Numbered from the stretch's first letter, positions 35,984 to 44,450 are shown. The stretch is DNA of 64,000 bases from Teretinema zuelzerae (GCF_021021555.1 NZ_JAINWA010000003.1:124001-188000); one strand, 5' to 3'. The notes: a model not told the origin generated them from the sequence alone. Numbers and translations: made by a program.

Positions 35984-37353
35984 CCTCTCATATTTCAAGA
36001 AAGCGAAGACAGTTTTTAATATTCAGCGTTGATCTCCTTATTCTTGTCTCCGCTATTCCGCTTACCCTGTTCCTCAGAAAATTTCATATGCCCACTTTTC
36101 CGAATGTAGCGGAACATATTATTACATTCATTCCCATCATCGCATTCTGGGAAATACTCATGTACGGAGCGGCCCTTTATTCGCTTGAAAAGCCGTATCG
36201 CGGCTTAAACATAACCGTTAAGCTTTCGATGGCCGCGGCGGTATCCCTGTTATTCGGCTTTGCCCTGTTTTATCTGTTTCTCGGCGACGGCATAACACCT
36301 AAGACAGTGCTCGTCATTTACTGCATCCTCGGTTTCTTCTTATTGTTCGCCTGGCGGCTTCTCTATAATTTCTTTTTCGGCGTTCGAAAATCAAGACCGA
36401 AAATTGTATTCGTCGGGAACAACCAGACGGTATGCGATCTGATTTCCCAGTTTAAGGAGTTCTCCTACCTGAATTTTGAGCCGTTGGCCGTGTACGATCC
36501 GGATCCTGAAAGCGTCCATTGCAAGAACCTTCCTTTTTATTCAAACGATGCAGATTTTAATCAACTGCTCGATTCCAACACCGTAGATTACTGCATTTTA
36601 GCAGCGGAAAAGGAATATTCCCTCGAAATGCGCCAATTGTTGTTTTCGATGCTCGAACAGGGAGTTGTTTTTTTCAGCCTGCCGGATTTTTTCGAACTGG
36701 TTACGCGCAAAATCCCGATCGGATCAATCAACGACACGTGGCTGTTAAGCCATCTGGACGCGGCGCCCCGCTTCGGCTTCGATTTTTTCAAACGAATGTT
36801 CGACCTTGTTTTCTCTTCGTCGATACTGCTTCTCACCGCCCCGTTGTGGCCGTTCATAGCGTTGATAATCAAGCTCGAAAGTCCCGGTCCGGTGTTTTTC
36901 CAGCAAATACGCGAAGGCCGGAAAAGCAAGCCGTTCAATATCCTGAAATTCCGAACCATGCGCGTAGCGGGAAATTCGTTTGCTCCTACAGGAACGAACG
37001 ACAACCGCATCACTCCGCTGGGAAACTTTCTCAGGAAGAGCCGCATCGACGAGATACCACAGGTGATAAACGTATTCCGAGGCGATATGTCTCTGATCGG
37101 CCCCAGGCCCGAACGCCCAGAGCTCGCCGTAGAACTGGAGAAGGCAATTCCTTATTACCGCCAGCGTCTGATTGTAAAACCCGGAATCACCGGATGGGAT
37201 CAGGTTTCAGGGGAATACCACTCGCCTTCCGTTGAAGATACCTATAAAAAACTGCAAATGGATCTGTATTACATTAAGAACAGATCGACCATGCTCGATC
37301 TATCGATATTTTTTAAGACTATAGCGACTGTCCTTCGCCGTTCAGGCCGTTAA
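35980..37353 (+). CDS. Polyprenyl-phosphate sugar phosphotransferase (WcaJ-like priming enzyme)
   Basis: 457 residues. It transfers a sugar 1-phosphate to undecaprenyl phosphate, starting chain assembly at the inner membrane. Four N-terminal membrane spans (about 12-125) precede a Rossmann-like domain (KIVFVGNNQTVCDLI) and the C-terminal bacterial sugar transferase domain: KRMFDLVFSSSILLL, SPGPVFFQQIREG, LKFRTMR, LRKSRIDEIPQVINVFRGDM and SLIGPRPERPE. All catalytic landmarks are present. The likely first sugar is glucose or galactose, by family only. Confidence 0.92.
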   Translation: MTSHISRKRRQFLIFSVDLLILVSAIPLTLFLRKFHMPTFPNVAEHIITFIPIIAFWEILMYGAALYSLEKPYRGLNITVKLSMAAAVSLLFGFALFYLFLGDGITPKTVLVIYCILGFFLLFAWRLLYNFFFGVRKSRPKIVFVGNNQTVCDLISQFKEFSYLNFEPLAVYDPDPESVHCKNLPFYSNDADFNQLLDSNTVDYCILAAEKEYSLEMRQLLFSMLEQGVVFFSLPDFFELVTRKIPIGSINDTWLLSHLDAAPRFGFDFFKRMFDLVFSSSILLLTAPLWPFIALIIKLESPGPVFFQQIREGRKSKPFNILKFRTMRVAGNSFAPTGTNDNRITPLGNFLRKSRIDEIPQVINVFRGDMSLIGPRPERPELAVELEKAIPYYRQRLIVKPGITGWDQVSGEYHSPSVEDTYKKLQMDLYYIKNRSTMLDLSIFFKTIATVLRRSGR

Positions 37354-37379
37354 TCAAGGACGCAATTTTGGAGTGCTAC

Positions 37380-38882
37380 ATGAATCGTTTTATGATCCTT
37401 TTTTGTCTCGTATTCGGACTTGCTATCGCAGGAGCGGCGTCCGCTCAAACACCTGAAGCAGTTGAATATAAAATCGATGAAGTCGTCTATCATGTCGACG
37501 GAAGCACCCGAATTCACCCTTTGTCTCGGGCCGTAGACATCGATACAAAAAAGGTGTTTTCCGGGCGATCGGCTCTCGACGCGTACATCGACGATCTGAG
37601 GATTCTTTTTTCCAATCAGCGCGTTCTTGAATCGGTCGATATCCAAACCGTGTTCGGTCCGAAAAACGATAACGGCGTAATTCCGGTAGCGCTTCACGTC
37701 AACGTCGTAGACACCTGGAACATCATAGGAATGCCTTACCCCAAGTACGATTCGAATACCGGCTTTCAGTTCAAGCTTAAATTGAAGAACTATAATTTCT
37801 TCGGATCCATGCAGGAATTGAACAGCGATATCGTGTATGAACTGAGCGACGACGGCAAATCGTCATTGGGTACTAATGTCGAATTCGCCATCCCCTTCGC
37901 CTTCATGGATTATGATCTTGAATGGACCAATGATTTTTTCATGGAATTTCCGATGAACGAAGTGCCCGAATTTAAATACACGACAGGTCTTTCATTCGAA
38001 CGTTCGCTCGGAAGCTATTTGCTTCAATTCGCGCTCGATCACACCACCGCTATTAATCCCCGCAGCGACGACGAGCTTCTTAAGGACGACCCGCTCTATT
38101 TCACTGAAAAATTCAGCGTCGGCCTTCCGATCGTTCTCGCGAAGCTTGATTATTTCGGCGACGTATCGTGGACTCCTTCCATGGCCTTTACCACAAATTG
38201 GTCTCCGGACGGGGTTCATTTCGAAGACCTGAAAGGACCCGCATACAGCCTCTCCCATTCTCTTTCTGCGGGAAGAGTCGATTGGGTTGGTAATTTCAGG
38301 AAAGGAGCATCAGCTTCGATCTCCAACTCCTGGGGCTGGAATTTTCACTATAACGACGGGGTTCGTCCGGACATTCAACTCGAATTGAAGGGATATTCCA
38401 GCTTCATGGATCGGCTGGGCCTCACCTCGCGGATAGCTTTCTATCAGGCGTTTTACGACACGACAAACGATAAGATCGCCGAACAGCTTCGCGGCATAGC
38501 GAACGATAGAATCGACACGGATTCAGCGATCATGCTCAATATAGACATGCCTGTTCGCGTTATGCGCGTAAATTTCCACGAAATAACCGGAGTCTCATGG
38601 ACGAAGTATATAAGCTATGAGATGCACGCGTCGCCCTTTTTCGATATGGCATTGACGCGCGATTCCGAAACCGGAAGGCTGTACAATCCCGCGGACGGTT
38701 GGTATTCAGGCGGAATGGAGTTGATCGTGTATCCGATGAAGATGCGCAGCATTTACGGAAGGATCATGGCGGGATTCGATATTCCAGAAGTACTGAATAA
38801 CGGCGGGGATACCGGAGCGAGAGCCGAAAGAGACGACTCTGCCGTCAGGGAATTATTCATAGGAATCGGGCTCCACTACTAG
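37380..38882 (+). CDS. Omp85-like outer-membrane barrel protein with one POTRA-like domain
   Basis: 500 residues. The signal peptide ends about residue 24 (GAASAQ). Residues 30-115 (VEYKIDEVVYHVDGSTR, KVFSGRSALDAYIDDLRILF, VPVALHVNVVDTW region) resemble a POTRA domain. The rest has alternating strands (NYNFFGSMQELNSDIVYEL) and ends in LHY, like surface-antigen barrels. TTGGAG lies 8 bases before the ATG at 37380; an upstream TTG was rejected. As last gene of the glycan run it may help translocate or anchor the polymer; assembly of an outer-membrane protein is an alternative. Confidence 0.6.
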   Translation: MNRFMILFCLVFGLAIAGAASAQTPEAVEYKIDEVVYHVDGSTRIHPLSRAVDIDTKKVFSGRSALDAYIDDLRILFSNQRVLESVDIQTVFGPKNDNGVIPVALHVNVVDTWNIIGMPYPKYDSNTGFQFKLKLKNYNFFGSMQELNSDIVYELSDDGKSSLGTNVEFAIPFAFMDYDLEWTNDFFMEFPMNEVPEFKYTTGLSFERSLGSYLLQFALDHTTAINPRSDDELLKDDPLYFTEKFSVGLPIVLAKLDYFGDVSWTPSMAFTTNWSPDGVHFEDLKGPAYSLSHSLSAGRVDWVGNFRKGASASISNSWGWNFHYNDGVRPDIQLELKGYSSFMDRLGLTSRIAFYQAFYDTTNDKIAEQLRGIANDRIDTDSAIMLNIDMPVRVMRVNFHEITGVSWTKYISYEMHASPFFDMALTRDSETGRLYNPADGWYSGGMELIVYPMKMRSIYGRIMAGFDIPEVLNNGGDTGARAERDDSAVRELFIGIGLHY

Positions 38883-38909
38883 GAAAAGAAGCCTCGACCC
38901 TGTTGCGCG

Positions 38910-40415
38910 TTACTTGTACGTATACGCGATACCAGTGTGTTCGGCGATGATTTCAAACAGCCTTTCAGGAATGAAAGGCTTGGTCATAAAATCGTTCACG
39001 CCCGACTCCAGAGCCTGTTCCTTTACGCTGTCTACGATGCTCGCGGTCAACGCGACGACCGGGACGCTCGCGTTATAGCTTTTAATCTCTCTCGTCGCTT
39101 CGAAGCCGTCTTTTTCGGGCATAATAAGATCCATGAAAACGATATCCGGCTGAAATTCTTTATATTTCGCGACGGCTTCGAAACCGTTAGCCGCTATTTG
39201 AACCTCGAATCCTGCGGGAGAAAGAAAAATCTCGAGCATTGCGAGATTTATGTCCACATCGTCTACAAGCAGAATCTTGCACGGCTTCGATATGCCGGAT
39301 ATCTGCGTATAATCGGTAATTTGAGGAACTTCTGTCTTTGAAGAACGGACGATTTTCGCTTCCATTGCGAATCTGAAAGTAGATCCTACTCCGGGATTCG
39401 AGCGAAGCAGCACGACATCGCCTCCAAGCATTCTTGCGAAAATACGCGCTACAGGGAGCCCGATGCCCGCGCCGGTCATATGCTCTTTACCGCTTCCCGC
39501 CTGAGCGAACACATCGAAAAGATACGGCGAGTCGTCGGAACTGATACCGATTCCGGTATCTTCAACATCGATGATCAATTGGTTGGTATAGGATACGGTG
39601 ACGGTAACGCCGCCCTTGCGAGTAAACTTCAGCGAGTTGCCCAGAATGTTTGCAAGTATCTGGGTGAGTTTCTGGGGATCGGTAAGAATCGCGTCCGGAA
39701 TGTCGGTTTTGTAGTCGACGGTAAGCGACAGATACTTATCGGAAAACTGATCGATATAGCTTTTAGTGACTTCATGCACGAGCTTTTTAATGTTGGTCTC
39801 GACGAGAAGAGGAACCGTCTGTCCTGCCTCGTACTTTGAAAGTTCCAGGACATCGCTCAACAGATGAAGCAAATTGTTCTCGTTGTTTATAATCGTTCTA
39901 ACATACTCAAGGGCCACAGGAGGCATGCCTTCAAGCCCGTGGAGGAGCTGGGCGTAGCCGAGAACAGTATTAATGGGAGTTCTCAGCTCATGACCCATTC
40001 GGACGAGAAAGCTGCTTCTTTCAAGCGCTCGCTGTTCTGCTTCTCTGCGCGCATGAATCTCCGCGGTTATATCGATTCCGCAAATGTAAATTCCCGGTTG
40101 TCCGTCCGGACAGGTTACCCACGAAACGTCGAACTTGATCCAAACAGGCTTCTCTGAGTTTCTGTGTATGGGTTGAACAAGAACTTCATTATCGAGTTCC
40201 GCTTTATCCGTGACATTCAAAAAGAAAGAAGTAAGCTCCACTGAACCGATTACCGAATCAGAAGCCTTTTTTCCGACTAGAGTTTTTTTGTCCAAGGCGC
40301 CCATAATCCGGGCGAATCTATTATTGATCGATAAAATCGTTCCTGAAGAGCTTAAAAGACAAGCATATGAATTTGATTTTTCCAGTATTGATTCATTTAA
40401 TATGGAGTCTGACAT
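38910..40415 (-). CDS. Hybrid sensor histidine kinase/response regulator (PAS-HisKA-HATPase-REC)
   Basis: 501 residues, no membrane span, so it senses a cytoplasmic signal. PAS domain about 15-120; phosphoacceptor His142 in MGHELRTPIN; HATPase region with NILGNSLKFTRKGG (N box), DVEDTGIGIS (G1) and GAGIGLPVARIF (G2); C-terminal receiver with DDVD and phosphoacceptor Asp429 in FMDLIMP, followed by TAS and KPF. ATG at 40415 is preferred over an upstream GTG because GGTGG lies just ahead. It converges with the glycan locus 27 bases away. No cognate output domain nearby. Confidence 0.93.
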   Translation of the reverse strand: MSDSILNESILEKSNSYACLLSSSGTILSINNRFARIMGALDKKTLVGKKASDSVIGSVELTSFFLNVTDKAELDNEVLVQPIHRNSEKPVWIKFDVSWVTCPDGQPGIYICGIDITAEIHARREAEQRALERSSFLVRMGHELRTPINTVLGYAQLLHGLEGMPPVALEYVRTIINNENNLLHLLSDVLELSKYEAGQTVPLLVETNIKKLVHEVTKSYIDQFSDKYLSLTVDYKTDIPDAILTDPQKLTQILANILGNSLKFTRKGGVTVTVSYTNQLIIDVEDTGIGISSDDSPYLFDVFAQAGSGKEHMTGAGIGLPVARIFARMLGGDVVLLRSNPGVGSTFRFAMEAKIVRSSKTEVPQITDYTQISGISKPCKILLVDDVDINLAMLEIFLSPAGFEVQIAANGFEAVAKYKEFQPDIVFMDLIMPEKDGFEATREIKSYNASVPVVALTASIVDSVKEQALESGVNDFMTKPFIPERLFEIIAEHTGIAYTYK

Positions 40416-40513
40416 TATTACCACCGTGGTTTTATTATGAGGCGCACAGATTATATAGTATCACCCGAATTTGTGGTTGTCAACGAAAGCGCTCTGAAGG
40501 AAGATTTTAAAAT

Positions 40514-40530
40514 AAAAAAAGACTCGATAG
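40514..40530 (-). terminator. Probable terminator of the tRNA transcript, using the tRNA-wrapping stem
   Basis: On the minus strand the trailer CTATCGAGTC is followed by TTTTTTT. Its partner strand lies in the leader on the other side of the tRNA, so the terminator stem would enclose the tRNA. See the wrapping repeat 40,519-40,615. Confidence 0.5.
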
Positions 40531-40615
40531 AGCGGATGAAGGGAGTCGAACCCTCGTCTCCAGCTTGGAAGGCTGGGGTAATAGCCGTTATACGACATCC
40601 GCTCTATCGAGTCTT
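40519..40615. repeat. Perfect 20-bp inverted repeat enclosing the tRNA-Gly gene
   Basis: Arms 40,519-40,538 and 40,596-40,615 are exact reverse complements. Seven pairs of each arm are the tRNA acceptor stem; the other 13 lie in the leader and trailer. The outer end is followed on the minus strand by a T-tract. Confidence 0.85.
40531..40602 (-). tRNA. tRNA-Gly (anticodon TCC)
   Basis: 72-base cloverleaf on the minus strand: acceptor GCGGATG/CATCCGC, D-arm with GTATAACGGCTATTAC, anticodon arm CAGCC-TTCCAAG-CTG region with anticodon TCC, T-arm GAGGGTTCGACTCCC, discriminator T. CCA is not encoded. The base before the first G pairs with the discriminator in the longer stem. It has its own strong promoter (40,644-40,673). 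Confidence 0.93.
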
Positions 40616-40643
40616 GCACGCGCATTTCGTTCTGCGCATGATC

Positions 40644-40673
40644 TTTATACCAAAAAAACGATCTCCGTGTCAA
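40644..40673 (-). promoter_or_regulatory. Strong promoter of tRNA-Gly
   Basis: On the minus strand: TTGACA (40,673-40,668), 18-base spacer, TATAAA (40,649-40,644). Predicted start about 40,637. The leader opens with a short hairpin (GCGCA/TGCGC), then enters the wrapping stem. Confidence 0.75.
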
Positions 40674-40690
40674 TACATACAGAAAAAAAA

Positions 40691-41530
40691 CTATGGTATA
40701 TAATATCCGGATTCGTCTTCGGCAACCATGCCTTCAAGGCACAGAGCGGACAAAGCCTGCGACACTTTTTCTTCGGGAAGATTCTCCGCGGCGGCTATAG
40801 TCCTCGAATCCGAGCGTCCCAAATTACCCAGCTGCCTGATTACCGCGCCGCGCGCCTGGCGCAACGATCCTTCGAATGGAGACTGTTTCGAATAATGTTT
40901 GCTTCTGCGGTTCGGGTTGTGAACCTTTTTTTTGAGCTCCGCGCCGTAGTCCATCAAAGCATAATACCAGGATCTCGGATCGTCTTTCCAAACAGTCCGC
41001 TCGATTATCGAAAGAACTTCCGAGTCCGGAACATTTTCCTTCTCGGGGAAAAAGAAAAACAAATAGACGGCGCGTATATTCGTCTCTATGAACGCGTGGG
41101 GCAGGCCGTAGGAAAAGGTGGAAATGGCGCGGGCCGTATACGGCCCGATGCCCGGTAATGAATCGAGCGCCTCTGGATCTTCGGGCACCAGGCTGCCGTG
41201 CTTTTTCGTAATAAGCATCGCTGTTTCCCTAAGAAATCTGGCTCGCCTATTGTATCCGAGGCCGCTCCACTGCTCGAGAACTTCCGATAGAGTGGAAGAC
41301 GCCAAGGACTCCACTGTAGGGAAGCGGGACATCCACGCGAGATATTTCGGAACGACCCGATCCGTCTGAGTCTGCTGGAGCATGAACTCCGAAACCAGAA
41401 TCGCGTAGGGATCCCTCGTCTCCCGCCAGGGAAACGCTCTGCCAGAGTTCTGGTAATGATCAAGGATTGTGTGTTGAAACTCTGATACAGCCTTTTGAGG
41501 CGGGAGATTAGCGTCTGTTGATGAAGCCAC
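40691..41530 (-). CDS. mutY: MutY-like adenine glycosylase without Fe-S cluster cysteines
   Basis: 279 residues; MutY proteins usually have about 350. Removes adenine mispaired with 8-oxoguanine. Catalytic Glu48 is present in SEFMLQQTQT, and the helix-hairpin-helix LPGIGPYTA covers 125-133. Two departures: the usual catalytic Asp (LDGNV) is Glu149 in FIETNIRAV, and the four cysteines binding the [4Fe-4S] cluster are missing, as is the NUDIX-like C-domain. A winged-helix-like tail (QALSALCLEGMVAEDESGYY) ends the protein. Iron-free MutY relatives are known, so it is probably a functional subgroup. Overlaps the cytidylate-kinase-like gene by 23 bases. Confidence 0.8.
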   Translation of the reverse strand: MASSTDANLPPQKAVSEFQHTILDHYQNSGRAFPWRETRDPYAILVSEFMLQQTQTDRVVPKYLAWMSRFPTVESLASSTLSEVLEQWSGLGYNRRARFLRETAMLITKKHGSLVPEDPEALDSLPGIGPYTARAISTFSYGLPHAFIETNIRAVYLFFFFPEKENVPDSEVLSIIERTVWKDDPRSWYYALMDYGAELKKKVHNPNRRSKHYSKQSPFEGSLRQARGAVIRQLGNLGRSDSRTIAAAENLPEEKVSQALSALCLEGMVAEDESGYYIP

Positions 41531-42074
41531 GATCTGCTAAGGCCTGAAGAATCTCGCCGACGATCATCTCGGGAGTTTTCGATTCCGTATCGATTACCAA
41601 ATCTGCGAACGAATAATCGGTGTTGTCGATATCATAGAGTTCCTTATACCGCCGGGTGTCTTCGCTGTCGCGCATAGCGGTGAAGGCCTGGATGTCCTCC
41701 AAAGAGCCCCCTTCCCTGCTTTGAATGCGTTTTGAGCGTACTTCCGGCGAAGCGGTAAGATAGACCTTCAAATCAGCCTCGGGCAGCATCCACACCGCTA
41801 ATCGTGAGCCGAGAACGCAGGACGACCGGCGTGCGAGTTCGACCTGCCGGGTGTCGACCTGGCGATCGAAGGAATCGTCGGTTTTAGCCTTTTCGATTAT
41901 TTCAGACAGGGGAATTCTCAATTCGTCTGAAAGACTGCGGAATGTATAATTAACAAATGAAATATCCAAAACTTCTGCCAAAAGGCGGGAAACGGTCGTA
42001 TTTCCGCAGCCCGAACGGCCCGATATGGCGATTCTGACTTCTTTTCCGTCCGGAATCCAAAAAGCGTCTCTCAT
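41508..42074 (-). CDS. Cytidylate-kinase-like P-loop protein
   Basis: 188 residues, CMP-kinase-like fold (Cytidylate_kin2 type). The P-loop at 19-27 is GRSGCGNTT, with Asn in place of the Walker Lys. Further landmarks: VLGSRLAVWMLPEADLKVYL and the Arg-rich lid RSKRIQSREG. The family phosphorylates CMP/dCMP in the pyrimidine pathway, but without the lysine the activity is uncertain. A second, classical cmk may exist outside this window. Lies between yicC (16 bases upstream) and mutY. Confidence 0.65.
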   Translation of the reverse strand: MRDAFWIPDGKEVRIAISGRSGCGNTTVSRLLAEVLDISFVNYTFRSLSDELRIPLSEIIEKAKTDDSFDRQVDTRQVELARRSSCVLGSRLAVWMLPEADLKVYLTASPEVRSKRIQSREGGSLEDIQAFTAMRDSEDTRRYKELYDIDNTDYSFADLVIDTESKTPEMIVGEILQALADRGFINRR

Positions 42075-42090
42075 GAAAGCTCCTCGTTCG

Positions 42091-42957
42091 TTATTCGATG
42101 TTGCGCATCTGCTCGCGGATATTCTCGAGCGCGTCTTTTGCGTCTATGACGGCGGCTCCGACCTCTAGAATCTGATTCTTGGAACCGATGGTGTTCACTT
42201 CCCTGTTGATCTCCTGGCAGATGAAATCCGCTTTTCTTCCCGGAGCCGGATTGCTCTCCAGTTCGTTCCGCAAAGACACAAGATGGGCGCGCAACCGAAC
42301 TATTTCCTCGTTTATCGTATACTTCATCAACAGGGCCGCCGTTTCCTGCATAACACGCTGTTCGTCTACAGCGGAACCGAGGAGTTCTTCGAATCTGGAT
42401 CGAACGGAGTCCTTGAAGATTTTCTCCATCTCGGGCACCCAGGATTCGAATATTTCAGCGTCCTTATCAAGCCTCGATATCATGTTTAAAATATCGCGTT
42501 TGAGCGCAAGACCTTCGGTGATGCGCGAAGCTTCGAAATCGGCGAAGGCGGATTCCAAAACCGGTTCAAGCAACAGCCAATAACGTTCAGGATCGATGGT
42601 TCGTTCGGACTTGAGCACCCCTTCCTGAGCTACGATCAAAGACAGCGGTATCGCATCGGTGTGGGACAAGGCGTCTGCGATCTCAGTGATGGCTTCCATG
42701 TATGAACGGGCCGCACCAGGATCCGCTGTAACCTGAATATTGGCGTTCCGTTCCCGGACCCTCACCGTTACATCCATTTTGCCGCGCTGAACCTTCTTGG
42801 AGGCGAACTCCCTCAATTTTGTTTCTATTCTGCTGAGCCACCACGGCTGGTTGACAGTAAGGTCAAGGAAGCGTGAATTATAGCACTTTATTTCGATGGA
42901 AAGAGTTCCATCCTCTATCGAGCATTCTTTATACGCATAGCCGGTCATGCTTTTCAT
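42091..42957 (-). CDS. yicC: YicC family endoribonuclease-like protein
   Basis: 288 residues. The N-terminal MKSMTGYAY and EIKCYNSRFLDL motif and C-terminal ADFICQEINREVNTIGSK are diagnostic for YicC, linked to RNA cleavage and sRNA turnover in E. coli. The start ATG overlaps the murC stop (ATGA), which rules out the longer form starting at 42999. Acts in the cytoplasm; target RNAs here are unknown. Confidence 0.93.
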   Translation of the reverse strand: MKSMTGYAYKECSIEDGTLSIEIKCYNSRFLDLTVNQPWWLSRIETKLREFASKKVQRGKMDVTVRVRERNANIQVTADPGAARSYMEAITEIADALSHTDAIPLSLIVAQEGVLKSERTIDPERYWLLLEPVLESAFADFEASRITEGLALKRDILNMISRLDKDAEIFESWVPEMEKIFKDSVRSRFEELLGSAVDEQRVMQETAALLMKYTINEEIVRLRAHLVSLRNELESNPAPGRKADFICQEINREVNTIGSKNQILEVGAAVIDAKDALENIREQMRNIE

Positions 42958-44396
42958 ACGTTTCTCCGATCCTCCAAAACCGCTTTTCCGAGACGCCAAT
43001 TATCCCCCGCTCCCATCGTAACGAAAAGATCTCCGGGAAGGAGATGTTCCTTAAGCCAGGGTCGAGCCTCAAGCACTTCCTGAAAAAATTTGACGTTCTT
43101 ATGTTTCTTTTTAGCGGCTTCGAAAAGTTTCATTCCGGTTGCTCCCGTATCGGGACCCTCCCTGGCCGAAGCATACACCTTGTGCAGAATCACTTCATGA
43201 GCGGCGCCGAATGAAGCTGCGAAATCTTCGAGGAGGGCTTCGGTTCTCGAATTGGTATGGCTCATAAAATCCACGATGATTCTCCGTTCAGGATAAAATT
43301 CTTTAAGCCCTTCGAGGGTCGAACGGATAGCAGTCGGATGATGGCCGTAGTCGTCGATAATGAGCACTCCGCCGCTTTCGCCGATAATTTCGCATCTTCT
43401 GCGCGAACCTGAAAAAGACTCCAGGGCTTCCCGTGCTTTGCCGAGCAGAGAGAAGTCGATTTCCTTTCCGGCTTCCTTCGCGAGTGAGAACGTCAAGGCC
43501 AGGGCTCCGGCCGCGTTCTTCACGTTATGGCGCCCGGGAACTTTCAACTTGAAATCGCCGGGAAACCCCTTCACCGAAAAGACCTGGCGCTCGTTCCTGA
43601 TGCCCTTGAATTCTATCCGGTAATCTCCGGTGGCCTTTTCTCCATAGCCGGTGAAAACCATGTCAGGCCGGCTTGAAAAGATCATGCGCGCCGCTTCGCA
43701 GGCGCCCGGGTCGTCTGCGCAATAAATGAGCTCTCCGTATTGGGGAAGCTTGTTGATGTATTGCATAAAGGCGGAAAGAATCGATTCGTAGGTCGGAAAA
43801 CAGTCTTGATGATCGCTTTCTATGCTCGTAAGGAGTATTTTTCTGGGATGAAACGAAAGGAAATGATACTGATACTCGCAGGTTTCTGCGATGAAAAAGC
43901 GGTTCCCGTTGATCATGGTGCAATGGTCGTCGAAACTGGAAATAACGCTCCCCGCAAGAGCCGATCCGTCAAGATCCAAGCCCTTCAGGAGGGTTCCGGC
44001 CATGCCGGTCGTGGTGGTCTTTCCGTGAACGCCGGCGATTCCGCAGGAGTAGGAATGAGCGGAAAATTCTCCAAGCGCCTCGGAATATAAAAGCATCGGA
44101 ATGCTCAGCTTGGCGGCTTCGATCAGTTCGGGATTCGACTGTCTTGAGTAGGCCGACGAATGGATGACAAGCCGCGTATCGGGATGAATATTTTCCGGCG
44201 AAAAAGAGGCGAACACCTTGACGCCCAACGCATTTAAAATGGCGTCGGTATAAAAAATCTCCGGCACGTCGCTGCCGGTAACGACAGCTCCTTTCGCGCA
44301 CAACAATTCCGTCAAAGCCGCCATGCCTGTACCCTTAATTCCGACCAAATGAATCCTGAATCCATTCAGATCCTCGGGTAAAACGAAGTGCTTCAT
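42954..44396 (-). CDS. murC: UDP-N-acetylmuramate-L-alanine ligase
   Basis: Adds L-alanine to UDP-MurNAc in peptidoglycan synthesis, with ATP. 480 residues, normal length. The UDP-binding GIKGTGM lies at 19-25 and the ATP-binding GVHGKTTTT at 122-130; AETCEYQYHFL, SIESDHQDCF (central domain) and VPGRHNVKNAAGAL with DDYGHHPTAI (C-domain) are intact. No Shine-Dalgarno; a TATTAT box ends exactly six bases before the ATG, so a leaderless mRNA is likely. Divergent from folC. Confidence 0.95.
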   Translation of the reverse strand: MKHFVLPEDLNGFRIHLVGIKGTGMAALTELLCAKGAVVTGSDVPEIFYTDAILNALGVKVFASFSPENIHPDTRLVIHSSAYSRQSNPELIEAAKLSIPMLLYSEALGEFSAHSYSCGIAGVHGKTTTTGMAGTLLKGLDLDGSALAGSVISSFDDHCTMINGNRFFIAETCEYQYHFLSFHPRKILLTSIESDHQDCFPTYESILSAFMQYINKLPQYGELIYCADDPGACEAARMIFSSRPDMVFTGYGEKATGDYRIEFKGIRNERQVFSVKGFPGDFKLKVPGRHNVKNAAGALALTFSLAKEAGKEIDFSLLGKAREALESFSGSRRRCEIIGESGGVLIIDDYGHHPTAIRSTLEGLKEFYPERRIIVDFMSHTNSRTEALLEDFAASFGAAHEVILHKVYASAREGPDTGATGMKLFEAAKKKHKNVKFFQEVLEARPWLKEHLLPGDLFVTMGAGDNWRLGKAVLEDRRNV

Positions 44397-44402
44397 TCAA
44401 GA

Positions 44403-44431
44403 ATAATACCAATATGGGTACTTTACCGCAA
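44403..44431 (-). promoter_or_regulatory. murC promoter (predicted leaderless)
   Basis: On the minus strand: TTGCGG (44,431-44,426), 17-base spacer, TATTAT (44,408-44,403). The first base of the murC ATG (44,396) is where +1 is expected. Overlaps the folC promoter on the other strand. Confidence 0.45.
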
Positions 44432-44450
44432 GGTGTTTTTACAGCATAAT
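44422..44450 (+). promoter_or_regulatory. folC promoter (predicted leaderless)
   Basis: TTTACC (44,422-44,427), 17-base spacer, CATAAT (44,445-44,450). Six bases (AACGGG) separate it from the ATG at 44,457, which again falls at the expected +1. Confidence 0.4.

Noticed and set aside
9623-38882. The glycan locus as LPS O-antigen
   Set aside because: No lipid A, core or O-antigen ligase genes here; treponemes generally lack LPS. Capsule or lipid-linked glycan is safer.
40437-40703. Forward open frames across the tRNA
   Set aside because: They owe their length to the tRNA-Gly gene and its inverted repeat.
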